NCBI RefSeq assembly: GCF_000340215.1
Contig: NW_006921542.1
Span: forward strand, 834,267-898,266
Reading direction: 5' to 3'
DNA length: 64,000 nt
DNA from: Pseudocercospora fijiensis CIRAD86
Taxonomy: Eukaryota; Ascomycota; Dothideomycetes; Mycosphaerellales; Mycosphaerellaceae
Part shown: positions 31,930-41,929 of the stretch, in pieces
How the letters are laid out: every line of letters starts with the position of its first letter
Numbering within the stretch: position 1 is the stretch's first letter
Program-made: the position numbers and the translations under genes
The notes under the pieces: model-generated
Told to the model about the DNA's origin: nothing
Databases searched by the model: none
The model's input: the letters and a program-made list of their open reading frames with translations, nothing else

Positions 31930-33443
31930 TTGTAAAACGCCGCGATCGCTTCTTCGGTATTAGATACATCTTTAACCGGTTGCTATATAGGCTTCTCGTA
32001 TCCGGCTTATTTTACTCGATACTTGTATTCCTTATTCTTTCTACGCCCGCGGAAGGTAGCGTTAACAATCTCTTCTACCTCGTATTCTTCTTCGCCTTCG
32101 ATAATAATAGGTAGTAGCGGCTTATTGTTTTGACTAGGTAGCTAAGTGTCCTTTAGTACTAGAGTTAACAAGTTAGTATAGAAGACAGGGTGAATCTTTA
32201 TAGATATAGGTAGGTCTAGCTCGTAAGTATAGGGAGAGATTACCTTCTTAATAGCATAGGGTCCGCTATGTTTTAGGTCTAGTTTAGGTAAAGGGCGGTT
32301 AGTAGTTAATCCTTTAAGAGATAGTATAACCTTATCCCTAACTACGTAGGCTAGTGCCGGACGGCGGTAAGCGTTTACCGTCTATTCTATCCGGTCTTAT
32401 TGATAACGCATTTGCTCGGAAAGATAGCTTCCTAGGTCTTTAATGTAATCTGCCTATGCCTAAGCCTTAAGGTCGAACAGTGCTTCCTTTATAGAAGGTA
32501 GCTCTATACCTAGTCTTAGTTAGTATCTATAATACGCCTAGAAAGGTGACAGTTAGGTAGTATCCGAAGGCGCATTGTTAGTAGCAAACTCGGCTAGTAG
32601 TAGCTAGTTTACCTAATCGTCTTATTAATAATTAACGTAAGTACGTAGATAGGCCTTAAGGATACTATTTAATCGCTTAGTTTGTCCGTCGCTCTTAGGA
32701 TGTCGTGCTATAGAGAGGTTCCTTTATATACTAAGACGAGCACATAGATGCTTCTAGAAGTCGGCGGTAAACTAGGTGCCTCTATTAGATACGATAGATT
32801 TAGGCAATCCGTATAGCTTCTATATATAGTAGAGGTATGCTATAGCGATAGCCTCTGCCGTAGCATTTCCCTTACGTATTAGTATAAAGTAACGTATCTT
32901 TGTTAGTCTATCTACTACTACGAGGATAGAGTCGTATCCTTCGCTAAGAGGTAGATCGGTAATAAAGTCTATAGAGATATATTGCTAACGTGCTATAGGT
33001 ACTAGCAATAGTTTTAGGAGGCTACGCTTACCGTACCTGTCCGGTTTAATACGTAAGCAGGTATAACAATTAGCTACATACGCGTCGGAATCCTTACGGA
33101 GTGTAAGCTAGTAGTAACTTGCTAATACTAATAAGAAGCTCTTGTTCCGACCCGGATGTCTAGCGAGAGCCAAGTTATAGTACATACGGATAATGTCTAT
33201 ACGAAGTTTCTCGTCTATGTTTAGTATATATAAGCGCTCTCGATAGTACATTAATCTATCCTCTATAAACAAGCAGTCGGAGGGAGATAAAGGCAGGTTA
33301 ATAGGCGGGTCTAGCCGTTTATCGATATATTCGCGTACCGTTCTAACAAGCTTGTTACCTTCTATACTACGGCGAATTCGCTTGAAGATCGATTCAATAT
33401 CTAGGAGTGTTTCTACGTCGAAGACTACAGCGGCGAGTTGCAT
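31930..33443 (-). pseudogene. G4 integrase and chromodomain
   Basis: The HHCC zinc region lies in the open stretch 33443-33108 (MYYNLALARHPGRNK, continuing CYTCLRIK near 33060). The core has [19 protein letters not shown] (near 32970-32915), SIVSNRGTWFTADFW (near 32800-32755; Asp to Asn) and [14 protein letters not shown] (near 32705-32665; catalytic Glu to Lys). The GPY/F part (LKHSGPYAIKKV near 32275-32240) precedes HPVFYTNLL and a C-terminal chromodomain, YEVEEIVNATFRGR then EYKYRVKWAGYEKP (32080-31975). Chromodomains of this class direct integration to heterochromatin by binding methylated H3. Confidence 0.93.
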
Positions 33444-35000
33444 TACTACGTAGTCCGTAGTGTAGATATAGGCCTTATCTATAGATTAGGTTAAGTCCTC
33501 GGTGCTAAAGCAAGAAAGCCGGATATTATAAGGCTTTAGTACAGTTTGTTGCCTATATTAATAACGAGGGTTAGTACTATCGCCTTTACGCGGTAGGTCG
33601 GCAGTACGGCGAGTTAGAGAGTCTAGTTTGCCTCCGTATCTGCTAGGCCTATACGTAATCTCGAAGTAGAAACGGGATAAGAACTCTAACTAACGCGTCT
33701 GCCGGCGATTGAGTTGCTTAGTAGTTATATACTATTCTAAATTGCGGTAGTTAGTAATTACTCGGATAGGTTGATCGCCTTAACGGCCTTCTAGTTTAGG
33801 CCTCTAGGTTTCGAAAGCTTAGACGATAGCGAGAAGCTCCTTGTCGTAAATCTTATAGTTATATTCCGTAGGGGACATCTTATAGCTAAAGTACGTAACG
33901 GGTAGCTAAGCGTCCTTTTCTACGTGCTATTGTAATAGTATACTAGCTACGATATAGTTAGAAGCATTAGTTTCCACTATAATAGGTAGTAACGGGTCGT
34001 AATAGGCGAGTACTAGTGCCGTAGTAAAGGCAAGTTTTAAAGCTTCGAAGGCATCCTAGTATTGTCGTATCTATACGAAGGGAGTGTCCTTATAGGTAAG
34101 TGCTACTATCGGTCTCGCTAGTCTCGAGAACCTACGGATAAACCTCCTATAGAAGTTAGCGAAGCCTAGGAAGGATTGTATATCCTTAATATTCTACGGA
34201 ACCGGCTAGTTAGTTACTACGTCTACTTTCTCCGGGTCTATTATAATACTATCGGTAGAGACAATAAGTCCGAGATACTTAACGCTAGTTACTTTAAACT
34301 CGCTCTTGCTTATATCTACTTGCAACCCGGTACGGCCTAATATAGCGAGGACTTTGTCGATATAGATCCTATATTCGGCTAGGCTCTCGGAGTATATTAG
34401 TATATCGTCGAGATAAGCCGTATAAAAGACGTCGAGATATTCGCTTAGGACACTGTTAATATAGCGCTAGAAAGCTAAAGGCGCTCCGTATAGACCGAAT
34501 AGTATAACATTGTACTTGAATAGCCTATAATAGGTACGGAAGGCTGTTTTCTACTCGTCGCCTAGAAATATATATAGGCGGTTAAAAGCGCTAATAATAT
34601 TAATCTTCGTATATACTACGGCCTTACTAAGTTTGTTAAGCGTCTCCTATAGTAAAGGAATAGGATATCGGTCCTTCTTAGTAATAGCGTTTAGCTTGCG
34701 ATAGTCGACATATAGCTAAAGTCTACCGCCCGGCTTCTTAACGAATAGTACGGGAGAAGAATAGGAGGAAGAAGACGGCTTAATAAAGCCCTTTATAAGG
34801 TTCTCCTAGATATAGTCTCTTAGCACTTCGAGTTCCTCGTAGGATATAGAGTATAGAGGTCTATGCGTTAGCTCTCTAGTTAGCTTAATTTTGTAGTTAG
34901 CTCTAGGTCGATAGGGCGGTAGGGTCTTCGCATCCTTTTGTAAGAAGACATATAAATGCCTATGCTAGTATAGTAGCAACTTTGTCGCTAGATTAATAGC
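33444..35000 (-). pseudogene. G4 reverse transcriptase and RNase H
   Basis: Minus strand: PLYSISYEELEVLRDYI (near 34860-34810), then PSSSSYSSPVLFVKKPGG, VDYRKLNAITKKD (near 34710), KINIISAFNRLYI (Asp to Asn, near 34600), PLAFWRYINSVL and the active site YLDDILIYS, intact, near 34415-34390. Connection: [16 protein letters not shown] (near 34175-34130). RNase H: IIVETNASNYIVASILLQ (near 33985-33935), ELLAIVWAFETWR (near 33840-33800) and the end block [22 protein letters not shown] (near 33675-33610). Confidence 0.93.
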
Positions 35001-35930
35001 TTTCCTAGCTGCTATTACTTGTTCTATATCTTTTAGAGTTACCGCGAAAAACTAGTAATCTTTCCTCTTATATATAACCTTAAACGTGCCGGCAGACACA
35101 GCTGCAACGCTAATAGCTCCTATAGTTACCGGCTTAGGTCTCTAAGGATCGGGCGGCGGTAGCGGCGGTAGAACAGCGATAGGCCGGGAGGTTGCAGGCG
35201 GTAGTATTATATAAGGCTTATAGGGTAGAGCGTAGTTGCGACGCGCTACATATCGCTTTATAGCCTTTATAAAGTTATCGTCGTTATCTCCCTTAGTAGT
35301 CGGCTACGTAGCGGTTATAGGCCTAAGGGGTAGTAGCGTAGGAGTTGCGCGGTCTAAGTCGTTAGTAACCTATATAGGCGTATTACTATTATAACTTCTA
35401 CGGTTGATTGAATATATACGAACGAGGGTTCTATACTAGTTATAGTGCTCGCGACAATAGTCGGAGTCGAACAATAGTATATCGTAGTACTAGTCGATAC
35501 GAGGGTTGTATCGTTTAAGCTAGGGCATACCGAGGATTATAGGATATTATAGGGTAGTAAGGTAGAACGCGACATGTTCTACATGTCCGTTAATATTAAG
35601 AGTAGCTTTAACAAAGTAAGTAATATTAGCTACAAACTTGCTATCGAAGGCAGTTAAAGTACGAGGATATATAAGCGCCTAAGGGATTAGGCTATAGGAT
35701 TGCGCGTTAGAGAGGTTTATAAAGGAAGAGCTAGTACAACTATTATTAACTATTGCTATAGATTGATGTGTCTTATTGCTATCGCTAGCGGGAATAGTAC
35801 GTAATATTGTATATAGTAGAACAAGGTGTTCCGTATCTGCGTCGGGTATAATATCGCTAGAGTTAATACTATCGTTGTTTAATACTGCGATTATACTAAT
35901 ATACAAATGAGTGTAATTTTGTTATAGCTT
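35000..35930 (-). pseudogene. G4 protease
   Basis: The block VNNSCTSSSFINLS (35745-35710) is a retropepsin active site, VDSGCTSSSFIDLS before CpA-type changes turned D to N and G to S. Downstream GHVEHVAFYLTL (near 35600-35560), YPIILGMPWLKRYNPRIDW (near 35550-35490) is the classical second half (ILGMPWL-x-NP-x-IDW) of gypsy proteases. The open frame 35679-35906 covers the N-terminal part and linker. Confidence 0.88.
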
Positions 35931-37750
35931 CCTCTTCTTCTTCTTTCCTTTCTCTTCCGTTAACTCCTAGTCGCGACTATAATTAGGAGTTACGCATTTC
36001 CCTACTCTTGCTATTACTAAGGCTGCTAAGTGTCGCTAGAGCCTTAAGCTAGGTTAGTAGACGCCTTAATAGCCGATACGTTTATACGTTGCTTACGGCG
36101 TTGTAGTTAAGGGCAGGTCTTAGAAGTAGCAACGTAGCTAGCTTAACCGCAGTATAAGTACAAGCCTTAGGCGCGGCGCTAATTCTTCTTATTATTAGTA
36201 AGCTTTAGGCGTAGCCCTAAGTTAACTTAAGAGAGGTCTATAGCGTTACCGCCTTGCGTCGTTATAACAGTTAGCGCTAAGTTGTAACGAGCGGGAGCGA
36301 TAGAGTTGCTACGATTGCCGGTATTTAATATAGCAGTAGTTCCGGAGTTTGTACTACTATTATTATTGTTAGAAGAACCTCCGGCGGCGGCGGTATTAGA
36401 ACGCGGGTTAGTGCTATATATAGTATATAGGCTCTTTGCTATATAACCTCTCGTAACCTTGTCGACCTCTACTTGTCGGTCGCGAATAGCCTAATTAGCG
36501 GCGGTTAATTTCTGTACTAGACTAGTATAAGTTGTAGGAACTGTCTCCTAGCCGACTTTGTAGTCCTTTAGCTTAGTCGATATCTTTATAAGCAAATTAT
36601 CCTTCTTAGACTCTTCGTCGTATTTGAGTATAGCTATAACCTTATAGAACTTAGACAGGAAAGCGGTAAAGACATCCTTGCCCTGCTTAAGCTTAGTAAG
36701 CTCGCGTCGTGCGGTAGCCTTCTCGTCTGTATTACTGTACGTTATATATAGAAAGCGATAGAACTTCGGTATTGTATTGATCTCTTCGGCAAAGGTTATA
36801 GTATTAGTGTCCTTATTAGTATCTACTAAGTAGGAAACTATGCCCTTAGCATCGCCCTTAAGCAAGCTATAGGAGTAAACTAGCTTAGATTCTTCGGTTA
36901 GATACCGATCTGCGTTCTATATCCACTTTATAATTAACGCCTAGATAAAAGGCTTCAAACTAGTATAGTCTCCGCCGTATTTCTCGATTTCGACCTTGTC
37001 CGACTTTAGCTTAGGTATAGTAGGCTAGAACTGCGGCGGACCCTACGGTGTCTACTGCTTCTATCTAGCCTACTAGCTCCAATCTAGCTAACCCTTTAGT
37101 AACAGTAGCGGTAGCGGTAGTAGGTATCCCTTTAGCGAGGGAGGAAGCGGAGGAAGTAGTAGAACGGGCGGCGGAAACTCTACTAGCTTCTTACTATCGG
37201 CTTTAAGCGCGGCGTTTGTAGTAAGGAGGGCATCGTAAGCGGCTTATAGTTCGTTGTTGTCGTTTATAAGCGTAGCAATGTAGTTATCTCGGTTCTTAAC
37301 CTCTTGCTACTCGCCTTCGTATAGCTCTTAGACGTATATTACGGCCTCTTATATGCTATTGTAGTTAGTCCTCGCCTCCTCTATAATACGGAGGGCTTTA
37401 ATAATAAGTCCTTTATACTTAAGGAGTTTAGCGCACACCTAGCGGGCTTAGGCTTCTAGATCGGCATAGCCTTTCTCGATTAAGATCGGTATAAGCTCTT
37501 CGTACGACGGTATCTTAGTATAGTTATTATTATTATATCTAAACGCGGTTTAATCGGTAGAACCGCGACCGAAGGCGGAAGAGCCTTTAGCCTCTATACT
37601 AGAGGGACCAGCGCGTTAGGCGGCACAGCTATAGGTCGTGTTTCGATAGATTAGGCGATAGATCTAATATAAGGAGTAGTAGCGCGAGCGCTACGAAACC
37701 CTATTATAGATCGTTCTATAGTATAGAATACAGTACGACGATAAGGACAA
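35930..37750 (-). pseudogene. G4 gag
   Basis: The open stretch 36865-36548 is capsid-like (AEEINTIPKFYRFLYITY, REL-x-LKQGKDVFTAFLSKFYKVI); the ELxxLKQG..VxxFxxxF pattern is typical of chromovirus capsids. Toward the C-terminus an Asn/Ser/Gly-rich stretch (36400-36300) leads to a damaged zinc knuckle, YLYCG...YVATSKTCP (near 36160-36110; Cys and His to Tyr). Upstream, 37450-36900 is rich in Glu/Ala/Lys and Pro and probably forms a coiled coil plus Pro-rich linker. The start Met was not fixed. Confidence 0.8.
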
Positions 37751-37797
37751 TATTAGGTGTTTTAGTACGAGCTATAACGTAGTTATAGCGAAAAGAG

Positions 37798-37808
37798 ATC
37801 GACTCTTC
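37798..37808 (-). other. G4 self-primer-binding site
   Basis: Immediately inside the 5' LTR, the element strand reads GAAGAGTCGAT. Ten of these bases (AAGAGTCGAT) are complementary to ATCGACTCTT inside the LTR (37856-37847 on the element strand). The predicted mRNA start is therefore near 37856, and minus-strand DNA is self-primed as in Tf1. Confidence 0.72.
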
Positions 37809-37978
37809 TATTAAGATATTAGTATAGTAAACGACTATCTAAGTTAAAGAGTCGATAGAGAGAAGAAGTCTCTCTTAAGAAGTTGTAAACGAGGTATATC
37901 GATCGATAGATACCTTAGGCATCTAGGGTTACGTAACCCTTGCTCGCTTTACTCAACCTATAGGCCGAGATCGTAATA
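37809..37978 (-). repeat. G4 5' LTR
   Basis: 170 bp, pair of 31598-31767. Differences are mostly G/A or C/T changes of RIP type. The outer flank is GCTAA (37979-37983). Confidence 0.93.
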
Positions 37979-37983
37979 GCTAA

Positions 37984-38180
37984 TAGCGAAGAGCTATAGT
38001 CTATAGAACGTATTTTAAAGCATCGGACTAGACAATGCAAGAAGGAATACCTCCTAAGATAGCAAGGCTATTTACCTAAATAGGACTCGTAGGAGGCTAA
38101 GGACTCGTTTAAGGATATAACCGAGTTGTCAGATAAGTATTAGACTAGTATAAAGAATAAGAAGAAGGCTAAGGGGCTAT
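37984..38180 (+). pseudogene. G1 copy 2 chromodomain
   Basis: The host frame resumes after G4: EELWSIERILKHRTR, then KKEYLLRWQGYLPKWDSWE and DSFKDITELSDKYW. This is a chromodomain (ERIL-x-HR..., K-x-EYLVRW-x-GY, DSWE) at the C-terminus of integrase, so G1 is a chromovirus. G4 inserted about 10 codons before it. Confidence 0.9.
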
Positions 38181-39403
38181 AATGTCGCCTAGGAATAATA
38201 CTACCCTCGGGGTACTATTAGCTAACTAATTAGAGGCAAGCAATTGTTAGCAATAAGGGATAATAAGACTATACTACTATAGAATCTGCCTCTTTACTAG
38301 CGCACCCTACAAGACCCTTCTCTTAGCGCCCCCTCCTATTCCTACGTCCTATCGAGGCCCTAAGGCCTAGGCGGTCGGTAGGGATAGCGCGCGCGTACGA
38401 ATAACGGTAATAAAGGTAATAGTGTCGCGCTACGAGCTAGTAGTATGCCGGCGGCCGGCGCGGCTATATTAGTACCGGTATTACGGAGTGTATTGCTACT
38501 TAAGGAAGGAGGGATACGGCTATATTAGTAACGGTATTACCGAGTTATTATTAGTTAAAGAAAGGAATTAGAAGTAAGGTAAAGTCGGCGCTAAGACGGC
38601 TAGCGCCGCTATTATCGATATTACCTACTATTGTCGCTACGCCTATAGACACAACCTTACCTGTACTACGAGCCGGAGCGTGCTATACTAGTTAGGTTGA
38701 AAGAATAGCTACGTTAAAGGTTTAATTAAAACTTTAAGGCTAAGTTAAAACACTAAGAGCCGCTTAAAAGATTAAGTTAATAGACTAACTAAGGGCAAAA
38801 CTATAGAGCTAAGCTAGGCGGGGTCGATCTTGCGGACAATAGGTTACTCCTCGATCTTTCCGACCCTTTAAGCGAGGCAAACCTTAACTATTGCACTTAT
38901 AATAGCCTTTACTTACAGAAACTAGACGAACTGTGTTTTTTAAAAAGATAAGACAAGATTAACAATTTAAGGCTACTAAACCTAACTAATTAGGGCTAGC
39001 GAAACTACGAATAATAATCGCCCTCGTAGTAGTAAGAACAACCCTCGGAAGCGGACATTTCTAGGTCTTTTAAGAGTAGACGCAAAGAACTCGAAACGAT
39101 ATTACTTAGAACGGAGGTAGTGCTATAATACCTCGTACGCCTACCTATTACAGTAGGGAAGACACGCTCGTATTATAATTAGTCGATAGTCCTTAATTCT
39201 CGTAGTTATATATTACTTTATTATATATAAGGATAGCGCAGTCAGAGTCAGACATTATATTAGAAGGTAAGGTTGAATATAGTTATATAATTAGGTAGTT
39301 AAGTGTTCCATTTAGCGCGGCTAAGCAGCTAAGTTAGTAGTATAGAGGTTGAGATTAGAATATAGACCGGCTACGAGGGCGCGGCCTTTAGAAGGGAAGC
39401 GTA
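38181..39403 (+). other. G1 copy 2, 3' UTR
   Basis: 1.2 kb without a conserved frame, with more CA/TG than the coding part. It starts with the palindrome at 38194-38221 and contains an imperfect ~57-bp tandem duplication around GGCTATATTAGTACCGGTATTAC (first copy near 38462-38518, second near 38519-38572; quoted core is GGCTATATTAGTA). It ends in the purine-rich AGAAGGGAAGC next to the 3' LTR. Confidence 0.6.
38194..38221. repeat. Recurring palindrome, copy 3 (just after G1 pol)
   Basis: AATAATACTACCCTCGGG and its reverse complement through 38221. It lies within about 30 bp of the end of the chromodomain frame. Confidence 0.9.
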
Positions 39404-39600
39404 TATTAGGACTAAAGAGGTTATACGTAATTAGTATATAACTAGGCTCGAGTAAAGCTAGGGTCCTAATGCCTTAGGTAGGGCTTAGCGCTTAGCAATA
39501 GGCTAACTCTCCTACCTTCCTCCCTCTCCTCCTAGATCCTTATCGAATACTACTTGTACCTACTACTACCCTATCTACCTACTAATATACCCTTCTTACA
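39404..39600 (+). repeat. G1 copy 2, 3' LTR
   Basis: 197 bp, pair of 26089-26285, ending CTTACA with an unmutated CA. It is followed by the ACTAA duplication at 39601-39605. Confidence 0.95.
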
Positions 39601-39605
39601 ACTAA

Positions 39606-40708
39606 GTCCTTACGGCTTGTATCTCCTATACGGTAATGCCTTTCCTAGACGATATTAGTATTAAAGGCCCTAAAACTAGGTACGATAATAAAGAAGTAGA
39701 GCCTAGTATCCGGAGGTTCTTTCTCGAATATATCTAGAACCTCGATAGTATCCTCTACGACCTAGAGCGAGCTAACTTAATAGTATATAGGGAGAAGCTT
39801 TAGCTTCTATATAAACGAATAAATATTGTCGGGTTTATAACCGATAAGAACGGCCGCTATTCTAATAATATACGGGTCCTAAAGATTGTGTCCTAGCTAG
39901 ACCCTATCTATTAGAAGGATATCCGAATCTAGCTCGGAGTAGTCTCCTACTTCCGTATCTAGGTCGAGAACTTTATATTAGTATATAAGCTCTTATACGC
40001 CTTACTTAAGAAGGGTACTAAGTTTAAATAGACCTCTATATACTAGGTAGTTAAGGATACGGTAACTAAGGCACTCGTTAGCGTACCTATACTTATATCT
40101 ATTAACTATTTAGAGGGTATAGGTTTACTAGTTATTACTATCGACTCGAGCGGGGAAGACTACGGCGAGATACTAATATAGTATAATAGTAAGGAGCTAT
40201 CTTTACGTTACCCTATCCGGTACGACTTAGGTCTATAGAAACCGATCGAGGCTCGATATAACGCTAGTAAGCGAGAGTGCCTTAGAGTCTATAAGGCTCT
40301 TAAGAAGTTTCGACCTTAGCTCTTTAGAGTATTCTTTCGCTTAGAGGTCGATACTTAGATACTAGTCTATTAGGTTAATCGTATAGCCTCCGACCTGCCT
40401 AACTCTACTATAGCTCGGTAGGTTACCTAGATCTGTTTATTTAACTTCGACGTCTTCTATATACGTAGTAAGAAGTATACTAGACCGGATAGCCTTTCTA
40501 GAGGGCCTATAATAGAAGAGGATATCGCCGAGATAATAGAGGAAGAGGATATCGACGCGGTTATTAACCGTACCTTCTTTACTACCTTCTATATTAATAC
40601 TATACTAGCGATTACTAGGTCTACTGCTAATAACTAACCTAGTAACTAACCTAACGGGCAACTAGACGATAAGCCCGAAGAAGACCCTACTACTAATAGC
40701 GACTAGGC
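39606..40708 (+). pseudogene. G3 reverse transcriptase C-terminal half and RNase H
   Basis: Continues 26088: YTVMPFLDDISIKGP (near 39630-39675; the FLDD active site is intact), then LYKRINIVGFITDKNGRYSN (near 39810-39870), WLGVVSYFRIWVENFI (near 39930-39975). RNase H: LLVITIDSSGEDYGEIL (near 40125-40175), ARYNASKREC (near 40255), VFFRLEVDTWILVYWVNRIASDLPN (near 40330-40405, quoted in parts: RLEVDTWILVYWVNRIA), FNFDVFYIRSKKYTRPDSLSR (near 40445-40500). An acidic tail follows to the MITE at 40711. Confidence 0.88.
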
Positions 40709-41554
40709 TACGTTATAAAAACTTTTTTTTCCGATCGCGATCCTATCGATAGGATCCTCGCGATTAAAATTTAGGGTTAGGGTTTAGGGTTTAGTTTATT
40801 CGAGGCCGAGGAACGTAAAGGACGCGGGATAAGTTAGCGCCCGACTGCTACTACTACTCCGTATACTACTACTACGAGGTATTTCGGGATATTACGTATA
40901 GGTTAAATTTAGCGGTTTAGTAGGTTTTTTTTATAAAGAAATTTTTTTCGTTAAGGTTTCGTTAAATGCAGCCGATATTTCGTTAAGGTTTCTTTTAAAA
41001 GCCGACGCTTAATAAGTAGAACTTTGAAAAAAAGTACACTCGAAACACTCTAGATTCCTTTCTAGATTCTAGGATAACTACTAGGTATTAAGACTTAAAA
41101 AAATTTATAATACTCTTTTTAGTATGTCAAGTTCTATCTTTTAGATTTCTAAAAATAGTAAAGTATAACTTAGAAAAGCCAAAATACGATATTGCTTATT
41201 TCTGTTCCCTAGCTTTAGTTTCGTAGAAAATGTATAAATTTTATATTTTTTTAAAATAATATACTAAAAATAGAGTACCTTTCTACTATATTCCTAAGCT
41301 ATAAACCTACTAGAAAAAAGGGAAATTAGAAGCAAAATGTCTAGAAAAGCAACTTTCTTTCCTTTATATCTTTTTATCTAGAAGGTTTACGGCTTAGTAA
41401 TATATAACAAAAATGTTCTATATTTAGTATAGTATTAGGCAAAAGTCTAACTTTTATAAGTTACCTATTTATCGTTCTAGGATAGCTTAGGATCGCTCGC
41501 GATCGCTAGGATCGATTAGATCGATAGGATCGGTAAAAAAGTTTTCGTAACGTA
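40709..41554. mobile_element. MITE with TA target duplication and ~20-bp inverted ends
   Basis: The ends CGTTATAAAAACTTTTTTTT (left) and CGTTACGAAAACTTTTTTA (right, reverse-complemented) form terminal inverted repeats flanked by TA on both sides (40709-40710, 41553-41554). A second inverted block of GATCGCGATC/ATCGATAGGAT units follows each end. At 842 bp, with no ORF and AT-rich, it is a non-autonomous Tc1/mariner-type element. The G3 frame resumes after it (SDWA/NTKAYKVDRD). Internal TTAGGG repeats are listed separately. Confidence 0.88.
40771..40794 (+). repeat. Telomere-like TTAGGG repeats inside the MITE
   Basis: TTAGGGTTAGGGTTTAGGGT followed by TTAG: three TTAGGG units with an extra T between some units, the common fungal telomere repeat. 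They lie about 60 bp from the left end of the MITE. Confidence 0.85.
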
Positions 41555-41740
41555 ATACTAAGGCGTATAAAGTAGATAGAGATAATATCCTTAATAGGGT
41601 CTACTCCGACGACTCCTATTATCCGAGCGAAGCCGGATGTTTTTAGGCCGGAGTTAGAGTAGTCGAGGAGCTTACGACGAGGATACGGAAACGGAGGTCT
41701 AAAAACAGTAGGCGAGCGGCGGATAACAATTAGTCTTAGC
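41555..41740 (+). pseudogene. G3 pol linker between RNase H and integrase
   Basis: In frame after the MITE: NTKAYKVDRDNILNRVYSDD, SYYPSEAGCFW, then Arg/Ser-rich residues to about 41735. No domain recognised. Confidence 0.5.
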
Positions 41741-41834
41741 AGGTGGTTTCTTGCGTAGGCAGGTGGTTTATTACGCAGGTAGGTAGGTGGTTTCTTGCGT
41801 AGGCAGGTAGTAGCCTTCTACGTAGTAGAAGGCT
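41741..41834. repeat. 20-bp tandem repeat followed by a hairpin
   Basis: AGGTGGTTTCTTGCGTAGGC occurs at 41741-41760 and 41785-41804, with a diverged copy at 41761-41780. A 10-bp perfect stem AGCCTTCTAC / GTAGAAGGCT with a 3-base loop (41812-41834) follows and runs into TTTT. It retains TG, so it is poorly RIP-mutated. Confidence 0.9.
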
Positions 41835-41929
41835 TTTTGCTATCTACTAGCGTAGGGGTTGAATTTAAAGATACGCCTATACAAAAGCATTCTAGCGCTC
41901 TTATTAGTAGAAAAGATGTCCCCCCTACG

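Larger units (their letters stand above)
31598..37978 (-). mobile_element. G4, complete small chromovirus
   Basis: 6,381 bp with 170-bp LTRs, GCTAA target duplication, self-primer-binding site, gag, protease, RT, RNase H, integrase and chromodomain, all on the minus strand. It is the youngest level of the nest (G4 in G1 in G3 in G2) but is itself RIP-mutated. The very short LTRs and self-priming resemble sushi/Tf1-type fungal chromoviruses. Confidence 0.93.
26089..39600 (+). mobile_element. G1 copy 2, complete chromovirus interrupted by G4
   Basis: Two 197-bp LTRs in direct orientation, ACTAA duplication, a self-primer-binding site and a purine-rich tract before the 3' LTR (AGAAGGGAAGC, 39391-39401). 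Without G4 it is about 7.1 kb. Order: LTR, gag with CCHC knuckle, protease, RT, RNase H, integrase, chromodomain, long 3' UTR (about 1.2 kb), LTR. Inserted in the RT of G3 in the same orientation. Confidence 0.93.

Noticed and set aside
39399..39403. Solo LTR at 39404-39600
   Set aside because: Its own flanks do not match (GCGTA and ACTAA), but ACTAA matches the left flank of the LTR at 26089, so it is the 3' LTR of the full G1 copy.
40771..40794. True chromosome end
   Set aside because: Only three to four TTAGGG-like units, inside a MITE with both ends and transposon sequence on each side; it is interstitial.
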